From contig NC_056750.1 of NCBI RefSeq assembly GCF_019279795.1, forward strand, positions 824,772,312-824,836,311: 64,000 nucleotides of DNA, read 5' to 3'. Position numbers and translations under genes: made by a program. This stretch comes from Protopterus annectens (taxonomy: Eukaryota; Chordata; Ceratodontiformes; Protopteridae). The first letter of the stretch is position 1; each line of letters begins with the position of its first letter. This document shows positions 41,495 to 52,847 of this stretch, in pieces. Under the pieces are notes generated by a model. The model was not told the origin of the DNA. It searched no databases and worked only from the letters and a program-made list of their open reading frames with translations.

Positions 41495-43797
41495 CATAGT
41501 TTCATAGTTTCATAGTTTACTACTAGGCTATCTGCCCTAGTGCATCTATAAGCCTAGACATAGTGATGTGGCTATTGCCACCCCTTATAGTGGTAATAAG
41601 TGTACAGAATAGATTCCGAATATTGTGCCTCTGACTTAGTAGTGACACATTATGACCCCCTTACGTAATCGAATAACTTGACTGTGCCTCTGTCTAGTAG
41701 TGACACAGGGAGGACCCCTGGGGTAAACCTACAATCTCACATCCAGTTGTCCAGATTTCTCTTGAAGAGAGTCAGTGAGGGACTCTGTCTAACATGAACT
41801 GGGATACTCTGCTAGAGTGTGAGAAGCCTCTGAGTTATGACTCTGTCCCTCCAGCATGTCCTATACATGTATCTGCTGAGGTTCACATCTTTAGCTCTCA
41901 TGGTTCTGGTGGATTTGGATTGCTTGCAGTGGAGCATGTCCACCAAATCCTGATTGGACATGGTCTTGTATGTCAGGCATAGGTCACCTGTAAGTATGCG
42001 GTATGCTACTGAATAAAGCTGGATTTCCTTTAGTCTGGAAGCATATGACATGTGTTGTAGACCCCTGATCTTCTTGGTAAGGTACTTTTGGGGTCTCTCC
42101 AGCTGTTGCAAGTGCTGGGTGAGGTACATACCAAATGGGGCTTTGTATTCAATCATGGGCCTGATAAGGGAGAAGTATAGTGGTACAATGACCTCCTTTG
42201 ATCTGGATGGAAAACCCTTCATGATAAGGTGGGCAAGATAGAAAGTCTTTCTAACCACTTTGGCAACATGGGTGTCAAACAAGACGTCACTATCTACATG
42301 TGTCCCCAGGTGTCTGATTTGTTTTCTGTGCTCAGTGGGTTGCTGTCTATGTATTGATTTGTGGGTACTTTGTTCCTCCCAAAGGGGATGACTACACATC
42401 AGTTGCATTCAATTTCAGGCTATGATTCCGGCACCAGCTATCTGTCTTTGTGACGGCATTCTGTACGATGTGTGTGCCGGCTGATGTATTCACTATGGTA
42501 CCTAGGTTGCAGTCATCTGCAAACTTTGTCAGCCACAACCCTCCTATGTTTGCTTTCACATCTGAAAAGTAAATGCCAAATAAGAGGGGTCCCAGGACAG
42601 ATCCTTGTGGGACACCACTTGTGACTGGCTTTGAATCTGACAAGCCACCTACAATTTTGACTTTATGGGTTCTGTTTCTTAGCCATTTTGCAACCTATCC
42701 TGTGACATATGGTGTTATATTTCAGCTGTTGAGCTTGTCTATGATGCCTGAGTGGGGCATTGTGTCAAAGGCCTTAGCCAAGCGCAGGTAGGCTGTGTGG
42801 ACCGCGTAGCCCTCATCAATGGCCCTACTGACAGTTTCAAAATAGTCAACGAGGTGCAAAAGGCAGGATCTGCCCTGTACAAAGCTGAACTGGGTGGGAT
42901 CAAGGGTCTGTAGGTCACCAATGTCTCTGTTTAAAAGCTCCATAATGACTCTTCCCATAGCTTTGCAGACAAGGCTGGTTAAGCTTGTGTGGTGGTAGTT
43001 GCCAGGGTCTGTGGAGGCATATCCTTTGTGGAGTGGGACCACTGTTGCTGTACGCCAGTGTTCAGGTACATATCTTGTAGCAAGGCTAAGGTTAAATAGC
43101 ATTTGTATATACGGGTTTAGCTCCTTCTGGAGTTCACATAGCATGCAACTGGGGATACCATCAGGTCCCACTGATGCTGTGTACTTGTCTTTGCTGAGTG
43201 CGGCTCTCACATGGACATCCAAGATGACAGCGAGGTTACATTCAGCTGTGATAACTATCTTCTTTTGGGGTGAGGGAGGGGGAATATTGCACTGAACCTG
43301 TCTGCCAGAATGTTGCCAATATCTGTCAGGTCACTGAAATATATGTTGTTGTGTACCAACTCTGAGCATATCTGAGGGTTCCCACCCAGGTTTCTGACAT
43401 AACTGAAGAAGGCAGTGTGGTTATCTTCATTGTCTTTGGTGATTTATGTCTCCAAGTTGACCTTGGATGTCTTTATGAGAGAATGTAGCTTTTTACTAAT
43501 GCTGATCACAGCTGCCTTCCCTTTAGGAGATGTAGCTCTGTCTTGCATTAGTATCCTTCATCTGTTATACAGTTTGTTTATAGCTGGGGTCCACCAGACA
43601 GGCCACTTTCCCTTGGTGGAGAGGGTCTTGTTTTTATTTGTGATTGCATGGTCCATGCTTTCTCGGAGATGCCCGTAGAAAGCGTCTGTGAAGGAGTCAC
43701 CATTGTGTGTTGTGGTTTCCACTGGCCCAGTGGGCTTAACGGATACCATCTCAGTCCGAAGAAGTGTGAAGTCAGCTTTTGAGATGTTTGTCACTAT
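41495..43797 (-). mobile_element. CR1 LINE copy D
   Basis: The tail lies at 41495-41570, with (TTCATAG) octamers and the CTAGGCT hairpin. ORF2 pieces lead upstream on the minus strand: RT C-terminus (42408-41812), catalytic region (42643-42392, SGVPQGSVLGPLLF, KFADDCNLG), RT N-terminus (43222-42722, GRSCLLHLVDYFETV) and linker (43794-43558, KGKWPVWWTPAINKLYN). It ends abruptly at 43797, where plus-strand sequence begins, so it is 5' truncated or broken there. Several frameshifts are present. Confidence 0.85.
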
Positions 43798-43867
43798 ACT
43801 CTTTGTATTATGCTAGCACTGACACAAGTGTAGACAATTTCCCAGAATCCATCAAACAAAATGGACA

Positions 43868-44335
43868 TGCAAAATGTAACACTTCCACAAGGGGGGTAAG
43901 CATACTGGATGTGATAATCAGAAATATGTGTACTGGATGTCAAGATGAGAAGTGTATCCCTCACTGGTAAGACCAGACCATAGAGTAATCACACTGTAGT
44001 TACACATCCCGACCCCAGTCCCTGGCCAGATTACCACAGTGAAACACATGTATAAAGCATAGCTTGCACCCCTACAAACCAATGTGGAATCCATGAAAAG
44101 CCCTGTGCAGGTCCAGAATATGAGACACACTGCAGAACATGTTATACAGGCATACCATGAACACAACCAAGAGTGCTTGGAGTCTGCAATCACAAACAAC
44201 AAGACACAATGCCATACACCCAGGCATCTGGCATGCTGGACTCCAGCAATTACTAAACCATTGAAGAGAATGAGGAAGCTACCACATGATAGATCAAACA
44301 TAAAAAGTGAAGTAATCAGTGATCACTAGTATGGT
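43868..44335 (+). mobile_element. CR1 LINE fragment E1
   Basis: The plus strand holds the end of the CR1 endonuclease (STRGVSILDVIIRNM, IPHW) and the ORF2 linker (ESMKSPVQVQNMRHTAEHV, ACWTPAITKPLKRMRKL). It lies head-to-head with copy D and is followed directly by copy E2. It is strongly decayed. Confidence 0.7.
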
Positions 44336-46168
44336 AATAAAATGTGTCCACACATACAATCCACTAAGGCCAGGCAAAACAAGTAGAATCTGTGAATCCA
44401 GTGGCAATGTGACACCTGTCCCAAGTACACACACAACAACAACTCACCCCAATAAATACAAATGTATGTGATAGACGCAACCAGGTAGCCAAACCGAAGC
44501 CTGAGCACCCCCAAATCAGTACTGTCAAAACTAGTCAGGAGGACAAGGTAACCACATACACCACAAACCCAGTCCCACATAGACCTACAACGACTGTAAA
44601 CCAAACACATAAACATAAAAACATTCCCAGAGGCCCTAATTACAAACACACAACACCAACACAAGCCTCCAAAGCAGACACCCAATAAAACAACCTCCAG
44701 ACAGCACGTGTAACACATAGTACACAAAGCTGGTGTGCCAAACAGTCACAGGACAGAAGGAGAAACAACATGCCTGATAAAGTTGTAATAGGTGACTCCA
44801 TAGTGAGACATGCTGCTGTTCCAGGGATGGCTTGCACCTGTTACCCATGAGCGTCTGGATATTGCCTAAGGCTTTTGCAACCTACAGAGATCCTTTCGTA
44901 GGCAAGGCTGAAAAGACCAACCCACCACCATAGAAAACAAAACTGGAAAGAAACAGAAGGGTAATGCTGATCAATGCCAGATGTGTAAACCTCAATATGC
45001 ATGCTCCTGAGGCCCTCCCCAGTATGGAGAACATTGATGTCTGTCCAGTGATAGAAACCTGCTGCAAGCCTCGTGACAGCACACCAGCACTAACAGGTAA
45101 TACCACATATCATGTGTTATGGCCACAAAACCTGTAACAAAATATAAAAGGAGGGTGAGTATCCATATTCAGCACAGACATCCATACGTCCAGTTAACTG
45201 ACAATGCTTATGTCATTGCAGTTCACCCATGTGCAACTAACCATAGGCAAGACTGCTGTACAGTCTGTAGCATGCTACAGACCACACTCTCACACACAGG
45301 AACCCCACCCCACTGTCCTGAAGACAGTGGACAGTATGAATGTACCACCAAATACAAAACAAGGTACACACTATTTACCACATAGGTGGTAAACCATTAT
45401 GTGTGGAAGGAGTAATCAGGGACCTAGTGACACAAGTGGACAGTCACCTGTTATGTGACAGTCACATCACCAATTTGTTTAGGAAGACTGTCTATATTGG
45501 ACACTGTATCATGAAGGGATTCACATCTACGTCAACAAAGGTCATTGTGCCTCTATACTGTTCCCCTATCAGACCATACTGTAATACAATGCCTCATTTG
45601 AGATGTACATTACCTGGCACCTGCAGCAGTTAGAAAGACCTCAAAGGTACCTCAGCAAGAGTCAGAAAGGGTCTCAAATATATCTCATATGCTGCCTGGC
45701 TGCAGACACCACAGCTGAATGCAGTCACATACTGCCTACACAGAGGCATTGTATGTCTGTTGTACAAGTCCATGTCCAACACAGAAGTAATGGACATGCT
45801 CCACCCCAGAAAACTCAAAACCATCGGAGCTGTGTGAGTCAGAGATGTCAACCTTAACACATAATCAAATAGGATGTGCTGGAGGGACAGATACCTAACC
45901 CTGAGTCTCTCCACACCCTGGAACAGAATACCACTACATGTTAGGCAGAGCCCCTCACTGACACTCTTCAACAGGAAGTTAGCAAAATGGATGGATAATT
46001 GTAGATGTACACTGGGGTCTTTACTGTGTCATGTCCAGACAGAGGCACAGCTAAGTAAATCATAAATGGCCATAATATTCACATAGCAGGTGGCAAAAGC
46101 CACACACACTGTGGCTAGGCTTACAAATGCCCTAGGGTGGATAGCCTAGTATTAACCTATGAACCTAT
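44336..46168 (+). mobile_element. CR1 LINE copy E2, internally deleted
   Basis: On the plus strand, the ORF1 first half (about 44340-44760) leads to the esterase start (DKVVIGDSIVRHAAVPG, 44775). A deletion removes the rest of the esterase. The endonuclease start (MLINARC-like, 44968) and its middle part follow. A second deletion leads to the RT C-terminal region (about 45360-46060: DSHITNLFRKTVYIGHCIM, YITWHLQQLERPQRYLS). The 3' tail with hairpin ends in TATGAACCTAT at about 46168. Frames are broken throughout. Confidence 0.75.
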
Positions 46169-47937
46169 TATGATACAAATTGTACAGGACACTAAGGATA
46201 ACCCCAAGGCTGCTGCAACTGATGGTAGTAAGCGTGTTGTGAATTCCCAGATATGCTCTGGATCACACAAATATTACAAACAACATACCAAACACACACA
46301 CGTATTGCCAACATACATCCTGACAGGTGCAGTGCAAACCCCCCCCCTCATAATGCAAAATATCTTTCCCAGCAGACTGCTGCCTCCCTGACATTATGTC
46401 AGCCTTACCACAGGATATGTACCCAAAGAGCAGTGTACAACAACAGTGGTTGTTCTCAAGAAAGGTGTCGCCTGAATGGATACTAAAACAACCACCACAG
46501 AATCCTGAGAAGCTTGGTCTGCACAGCTATGGAAAGGATCAGCATGTACCGCAGACATAACGATATTGGGGATCTATTGACACCCGACCCTACCCAGTGT
46601 CGGTTTATGAAGTGCAGACCCCACCCCTAAACATGTGTGACTCAGTTGAAACAGTAATTGAGGTCACTGATGAGGGCAATGTGGTCCACACAGTGTAGCT
46701 GGACCTTGCAAAGCCTTCCATACAATACCCTACATGTTCAATATAGATATGCTCACCAGCTTATATATACACCCCAATGTCACTAGAGGGTTGCAAACCA
46801 GACCAACGACAGAACTGACAAGGTCAGACATGCTGCAGCCATGTCAAACTACAAACCACATATAACAGGTATCCCACAAAGCTTGGTCCTGGGACCTTCC
46901 CCGTCTGGTATATATGCCCCATAGGTACAGGCCAACATGTAAGGACTGTGCCTGAACATGTTTGCAGAGGACTACAAACCGCCGAACATATCTGACACTC
47001 CAGCTGACACAAGCATCCCACAAAAGGGCCACATAGAAACAGACAACCGGTGCCATAGCCATGTCAGCATGTTAAATGAAAAAAACTGTATAGTCAACCT
47101 CTGTGGATATACAGTAAGTGACCACCAATTACCACATAGGTGTTAACCCATTACATACTTAACATGTAATGACAGACCTGGGTACACAAGGTGATAGATA
47201 TCCTGCACTGGACAAACATGTGGCTGTAGTGTTAACAGAAACAATCCATATACCAACCTAATCATGAAGGTTATGACATCTAGATAAGGGGAGGTCATTG
47301 TGGTTCTGCAGTTATCCTTCATCAGCGTTACAAATGACCACAACAGCCCCTGTGGGGTGTACCTCAGCAGACACCTCCATCAACTGTAAAGTCCACAACA
47401 GTACCTCACCAGGAGTATCAAAGAGCTTGAACACATGTAATGTGTTGCCTGATTAAACAGTGCAACTCCACACACTGCCATGCTGGCCACCCAGACGCAA
47501 GCTGTGCCTGATGTAGAAAGCCATGTCCAAGCCGGAATCAATGAACATGCTGCACCTTGTACAATCTGAATGGCAGTGAGCTATGCACATGAGGGACCTG
47601 AACCCCAGCACTGACATACATAAGACAAGCTGTACTGCATTATCCATAACACAGAAGCCACCCCCACGCATGAGTAAACTACCAGTACAGGTTATCCATA
47701 GAGTCACTCGTTGATTCTCCTCAACAGGAATCTTAATGAGTGGATGGGAGATGGTAGGTTTACCCTGGGTATCAATGTTATGTCACAGGTAGACAGAGGC
47801 ACAGTATACTAAACAAGACATATGTCATGGCAAACTGCACTTACAATGTGTCGAAGGACAAACACACTCTCTGACTAGCATTAGAAATGGCCTAGGGCAC
47901 ATCGGTAGTGTTTGCCAATGTACACCTATGTTGTGGA
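46169..47937 (+). mobile_element. CR1 LINE copy F, highly decayed
   Basis: Plus-strand CR1 ORF2 sequence starts right after the E2 tail: IVQDTKDNPKA and NSQICSGS (linker, 46160-46270), then RT core remnants at 46500-47100 (VPQS-like GIPQSLVLGP, then a degraded catalytic region), and C-terminal remnants to 47750. The 3' tail has GCCTAGGGC near 47890 and ends about 47937. There are many stops, and it is among the oldest copies. Confidence 0.65.
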
Positions 47938-48007
47938 ATACACTACTGATGTTGGATGAGGCTGTTGTAAGTAGTTCATATCTGAACATAATGCAACATG
48001 GTCAGAG

Positions 48008-49480
48008 AGGTTCATAGGTTCACAGGTTTATACTAGGCTATCTGCCCTAAAGCAGTTATAAGCCTAGCCCAGAGTTTTGTGGCTTACACCACCCCTTATA
48101 TGGAAACAATACTGTGCCCATTAGTTTGCTGTGCCTCTGTCCAGCAGTGACAGAGAGACGATCCTCTGGGTAAACCTATGATCTCCTATCCACAGGTCAA
48201 GATTCCTCTTGAACAGAGCCAGCGAGGTGCTCTGCCTCACATGGACCGGGATTGTATTCCACAGCATAGGGAGTCTCTGAGTGATAACTCTATCCCTCCA
48301 ACATGTCCTACTTATATCCCTGCTAAGGTTTAAGTCACTTGCCCTAGTGGTTCTGGTGGATTTGGAGATTTTGAGGTGGAGCATGTCCATTAATTCCTGG
48401 TTGGACATGGCCTTGCATGTCAGGCACATGTCACCTCTGAGCAGACGGTATGTGACTGAATAGAGCTGGAGTGTCTTCAATCTGGCAGCATATGACAGAT
48501 GTTGGAGTCCCTTTATCCTTTTGGTGGGGGACTTTTGGGGTCTCTCCAATTGCTGCAGATGTCGCGTGAGATACATCCTGAATGGGGCATTGTACTCGAT
48601 CATTGGTCTGATAAGTGAAGAGTACAGGGGAACAATGACCTCACTAGATCTGGATGTGAATCCCTTCATGATCAGGTGGGCAATGTAGAAGGTCTTTCTA
48701 ACCACTTTAGCAACGTGAGTGTCAGAAGAAAGGCCACTGTCAACCTGGGTCCCCAGGTCCATGATAACCTCCTCTGTGCTTAGAGGATTGCCACCTATAT
48801 GGTAGCTTGGGGTTACCTTGCTTTTCCCGAAGGGTATGACTATACATGTTTTGGCATTTAACTTCAGGCCATAGCTCTGGCACCAGCTATCAGTCTCTGT
48901 GAGTCCCTTCTGAAGGATATCTGTGTCTGATGCACTGTCCACTATGGTGCCCAATTTGCAGTCATCTGCAAACTTTGTCAGCCAAAGTCCTCCCATGTTG
49001 GCCTGTACTTCTGAGAAGTAGATGACGAACAATAGGGGGCCAAGGACCGAGCCCTGTGGGACACCACTTGTGACCGGCTTAGAGTCTGACATAGCACCAG
49101 CAACTCTAACCCTGTGGGTCCTGTCCTTAAGCCAGTTTGCAACCCATCTTGTGACATATGGGTTTACATTTAAGTTGGTAGGTTTTTCTACAATACCCAA
49201 GTGGGGTATTGTGTCGAAAGCCTTTGTAAGGTCAAGGTAGGCTGTATGGACTGCCTTTCCCTCATCAATGGTCTTAGTGACTGTTTTGAAGAAGTCGACC
49301 AAGTTCAAAAGGCATGATCTGCCCTTGACCAAGCCAAACTGGGATGGGTCCAATGTCTGCATGTCCCCTATATCTTTGTTTATGAGCTCCATTATGATCC
49401 TCTCCATAGCTTTGCAGACTAGACTTGTTAAGCTTATGGGGCGGTAATTACCAGGGTCCGTAGAGGCACCGCCTTTGTGC
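48008..49480 (-). mobile_element. CR1 LINE copy G, 5' truncated, ORF2 end intact
   Basis: The tail at 48008-48120 carries octamers, the CTAGGCT/AGCCTAG hairpin and a short 3' UTR. Upstream on the minus strand is one uninterrupted frame covering the RT from the HKGGASTD motif to the C-terminus. The copy begins inside the RT near 49480. The lack of any stop in about 450 codons suggests that this is the youngest CR1 in the window. Confidence 0.9.
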
Positions 49481-49521
49481 AGATGTGCACAACTGGACCC
49501 TAACCAGGCTGTTGTGCACAC
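48121..49521 (-). CDS. CR1 copy G reverse transcriptase fragment, open frame
   Basis: The frame has 466 codons; about the first 15 are flanking sequence, and the rest is CR1 ORF2. It contains HKGGASTDPGNYRPISL, YLDLTKAFDTIPH (Asp97), SGVPQGSVLGP (152-162), KFADDCKLG (FADD 184-187), GLKLNAKTCIVIPFG, LGTQVDSG, SEVIVPLYSSLIRPMIEYN, YRLLRGDMCL, NRTCWRDR-like SRTCWRDRVITQRLPMLWN and the terminal SLLDRGTAN. The endonuclease and ORF1 are absent because of 5' truncation, so it cannot move by itself. It makes a good reference for aligning the other copies. Confidence 0.85.
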   Translation of the reverse strand: MCTTAWLGSSCAHLHKGGASTDPGNYRPISLTSLVCKAMERIIMELINKDIGDMQTLDPSQFGLVKGRSCLLNLVDFFKTVTKTIDEGKAVHTAYLDLTKAFDTIPHLGIVEKPTNLNVNPYVTRWVANWLKDRTHRVRVAGAMSDSKPVTSGVPQGSVLGPLLFVIYFSEVQANMGGLWLTKFADDCKLGTIVDSASDTDILQKGLTETDSWCQSYGLKLNAKTCIVIPFGKSKVTPSYHIGGNPLSTEEVIMDLGTQVDSGLSSDTHVAKVVRKTFYIAHLIMKGFTSRSSEVIVPLYSSLIRPMIEYNAPFRMYLTRHLQQLERPQKSPTKRIKGLQHLSYAARLKTLQLYSVTYRLLRGDMCLTCKAMSNQELMDMLHLKISKSTRTTRASDLNLSRDISRTCWRDRVITQRLPMLWNTIPVHVRQSTSLALFKRNLDLWIGDHRFTQRIVSLSLLDRGTAN

Positions 49522-49914
49522 TATGGAAATGTAAAGCAGTGATAGGACTAAAGCCCAGGATACTGTCCACCACAGTGAAAGTACTGAACCACTACACTAT
49601 ACAGTACTACAGTGTTAGGTCAGTATGAACGGATGTTGACAATTGTATGCAAAGTATCCCATGCAAAACCTGCAGGCACAGTATAATCCCTGTTGTGTTC
49701 ACACAAAAAGCATTTGGACAGTAACTACACAACATGGCACAGAACACACAACCATAAACTGGAGATATTTGTTGAAGGTCACACTCATCCACAAATGTGA
49801 TGGGCTGCAGAGTTCAACATATGGAAAGCTCACACTGGGCATGCTCACACACTTTGATAAATGAGACATCTTTCACACAACATGCCATGGGAAGGCTGAA
49901 CTGGGCATGCTCAT
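49481..49914. other. Unassigned spacer before the satellite
   Basis: No LINE, SINE or coding signal is recognised. Near 49830-49910 the phrase GGGCATGCTCA-ACACTT occurs twice, about 75 bp apart. Confidence 0.45.
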
Positions 49915-51538
49915 ACACTTACTCCAAATGTTCCTCTTAGCAACTGGGAAAACACACCACAGGATGCTCATTCCCCTTTCTAAACACTGATGATGTCAGC
50001 ACCCTATAAGTATATCAGGAGAAAAGAAATCTCCCAGTAATCCAAATAGCGCGCTCTGCTAATGTGTCCATCTCTAGTATCATAACATAGTTAGGTAGGG
50101 GTTTGAATCCAGCAAGTGTGTGTTAAGGGGTGTAAGTGTGTATGAAAGGAACATCCCTTTTGGCAACTGTGAAAACACACCACAGGATGCTCATTCCCCT
50201 TTCTAAACACTGATGATGTCAGCACCCTATAAGTATATCAGGAGAAAAGAAATCCCCCAGCAATCTGAGTAGCATGCTCTGCTAATGCATCCATCTTTAG
50301 TGCCATAACATGGTTAGGTAGGTGTAAGAATCCAGCAAGTGGCAAGTGTGTGTGAAAGGAACATCCCTTTTGGCAACTGTGAAAACACACCACAGGATGC
50401 ACATTCCCCTTTCTAAACACTGATGATGTCAGCACCCTATAAGTATATCAGGAGAAAAGAAACCCCCCCAGCAATCCGAATAATGCACTCCGCTAATGCA
50501 TCCGTCTCTAGTGTCATAACATAGTTAGATAGGGGTTTAAATCCAGCAAGTGGCAAGTGTGTATGAAAGCAACATCCCTTTTGGCAACTGTGAAAACACA
50601 CCACAGGATGCTCATTCCCCTTTCTAAACACTGATGATGTCAGCACCCTATAAGTATATCAGGAGAAAAGAAATCCCCCAATAATCCAAATAGCGCACTC
50701 TGCTAATGCGTCCGTCTCTAGTGTTATAACTTAGTTAGGTAGGGGTCTGAATCCAGCAAGTGTGTGTGTGAAGGGGGGTAAGTGTGTTTGAAAGGAACAT
50801 CCCTTTTGGCAACTGGGAAAACACACCACAGGATGCTCATTCCCCTTTCTAAAACTGATGATGTCAGCACCCTATAAGTATATCAGGAGAAAAGAAATCT
50901 TCCAGTAATGTGAATAGCATGCTCTGCTAATGCCTTTGTCTCTAGTGTCATAACATAGTTAAGTAGGGGTTTGAATCCAGCAAGTGGCAAATGTGTATGT
51001 GAAGGGGGGGCAACTGTGTATGAAAGGAACATCCCTTTTGGCAACTGGGAAAACACACCACAGGATGCTCATTCCCCTTTCTAAACACTGATGATGTCAG
51101 CACCCTATAAGTATATCAGGAGAAAAGAAATCTCCTAGTAATGCAAATAGCATGCTCTGCTAATGCATCTGTCTCTAGTGTCATAACATAGTTAGGTAGG
51201 GGTTTGAATCCATTAAGTAGCAAGTGTGTGTGAAGGGGGTTAGTGTATGAAAGAAACATCCCTTTTGGCAACTGTGAAAACACACCACAGGATGCCCATT
51301 CCCCTTTCTAAACACCGATGATGTCAGCACCCTATAAGTATATCAGGGGAAAAGAAATCTCCCAGCAATGTGAATAGCACGCTCTGCTAATGCATCCATC
51401 TCTAGTATCATAGCATACTTAGGTAGGAGTTTGAATCCAGTGAAGTGTGTGCGAAGGGGGATAAGTGTGTATGAAAAAAACATCCCTTCTGACAACTGTG
51501 AAAACACACTACAGGATGCACATACCCCTTTCTAAACG
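49915..51538. repeat. Eight-unit satellite, ~222 bp, with tRNA-like boxes
   Basis: The anchor AACACAC-CAC-AGGATGC recurs at 49951, 50174, 50384, 50595, 50820, 51052, 51279 and 51503, giving periods of 210-232 bp. Each unit has CATCCCTTTTGGCAACTG, CTGATGATGTCAGCACCCTA, and a stretch like TAGCGCGCTCTGCTAATGCG...GGTTTGAATCC. The last pair resembles a Pol III A box and B box about 54 bases apart. The last unit is cut off at 51538. Units differ by small indels in a GTGTGTGAAGGGG linker. A diverged relative lies at 56840-57760. Confidence 0.9.
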
Positions 51539-51779
51539 ATATCACAATTATTTATGGCTTTTGATTCCAGACATGTCACGTGTGTTTTGCTCACACAGAA
51601 TGCCCATGTGTGCGGGTTGTTTCTCACAATAATACATGACATTGATTAAACCAGTTATGGCAATGCACACATGATGTATGTGTGTGCCAAATACACATAT
51701 GTACCTGTGACCTTCAATAGTTACCATGTGTGATGCCTGCCACATGTGAATACATGGTATTTGCACAGGGTAACATTAT

Positions 51780-52790
51780 GACTGTGGTCTTCTGTGCAGG
51801 TGTTGCATGTGGGATGTGTATATACAGTGTGAGATGTAGATGCTATCAACCTAGTAGTGAGGGATACACACCTGGTCTGGGGCATATAGTCTACATGTTG
51901 TTGATGAACAGGTGCTGCATGTTTTCACCTGTTGTGGGAGTGGTAAGAAGTTGTTCCATAGCAATGCAGTGACCACATGCTAAGAACCGTTCAGCTAGGG
52001 TGTTGTAGCTACAGTAATTCATTAGCATTCAGTAATATGTCAGCATTCCTGGTGAGGGTCTGATGCCAACCAAGGTCAGGGTTCTACCAGCCTGTGCCAC
52101 TTGCTCAGTGAGCCCTTCCATGTTCCCTATCATGTATCCCAGTGAGGGACATCACACATCAGCTGTAGTGGCATGGACAATGACTGAGTCATATGTGTCC
52201 ATGCATCTGACTGACCTGTATGCTTGTGTTATGTGGTGGACCATAGTGCCCCATGAGCATATCACTGTGACCTTCACCTTGTCCAGCCTGGTGAGCATGA
52301 CCTCACTGTACTGGGCAATAAAAGTACCTAACACAACTGCAGCAGTAGTGTTGTATAGCTGTACAAACTGTGCTTGTTTGGCACACAGGATTTGTGTGCT
52401 ATGTGTTATGCGTGCTGTGTTCAGGCCTAACGTATGCCTGTGTGCCAGCTGCAGAGGTATCTGCCACTCAGGCAGGATGCTATCCTTAGGCTCCATGAAT
52501 GGCCCGGTGTGTTTCCGTGCTTGTATTGCTGTCAGTGTAGGTCCACATCAGACTGGTATTGCAGTCACTGTAGTATTTCATGCCACCTGACAGGTTATGC
52601 CAGTACTGGGTTCAGAGTGCTTAGTCCACAGTTTGGCCATGTGTTTCCATCTCATACATGTGTTGTACATCCATGGGTAGGGGATAGGGTTGACTGTGTA
52701 CATGTGGAAGCTGTGACATTACTACATGACTCACATATTCCACAACTGTACCATAGAGGTGACTGACAACTGACCTTTGCACATGCTACC
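51780..52790 (-). mobile_element. CR1 LINE fragment I (ORF1 and endonuclease remnants)
   Basis: On the minus strand, ORF1 remnants span about 52790-52060: a cysteine-motif region, then the esterase with VLGTFIAQYSEVMLTRLDK, VRCMDTYDSVIVHATTADV and MEGLTEQVAQAG-like sequence. A deletion follows, and endonuclease remnants lie at 51780-52020 (plus-strand words GTGAGGGATACACACCTGG and AGTTGTTCCATAGC match other copies). All frames are broken. It has no 3' tail here. Confidence 0.7.
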
Positions 52791-52847
52791 ATAGTATTGA
52801 GATTGCATTGGTGATTAACAGCACATAGGGCCAATGGTGAACAAGAT

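Noticed and set aside
46665-46680. CTGATGAGG as a ribozyme core
   Set aside because: It lies in CR1 coding sequence at the position that reads IDEGK in other copies, and no GAAA or stem II follows.
49988-50035. Hammerhead core CTGATGA...GAAA in the satellite monomer
   Set aside because: CTGATGATGTCAG is simply a short palindrome. No stem II can be formed next to the core before GAAA, so the match is by chance.
49915-51538. CRISPR-like array
   Set aside because: The whole unit of about 222 bp repeats, with no short repeat and unique spacers, and the context is a vertebrate genome full of LINEs.
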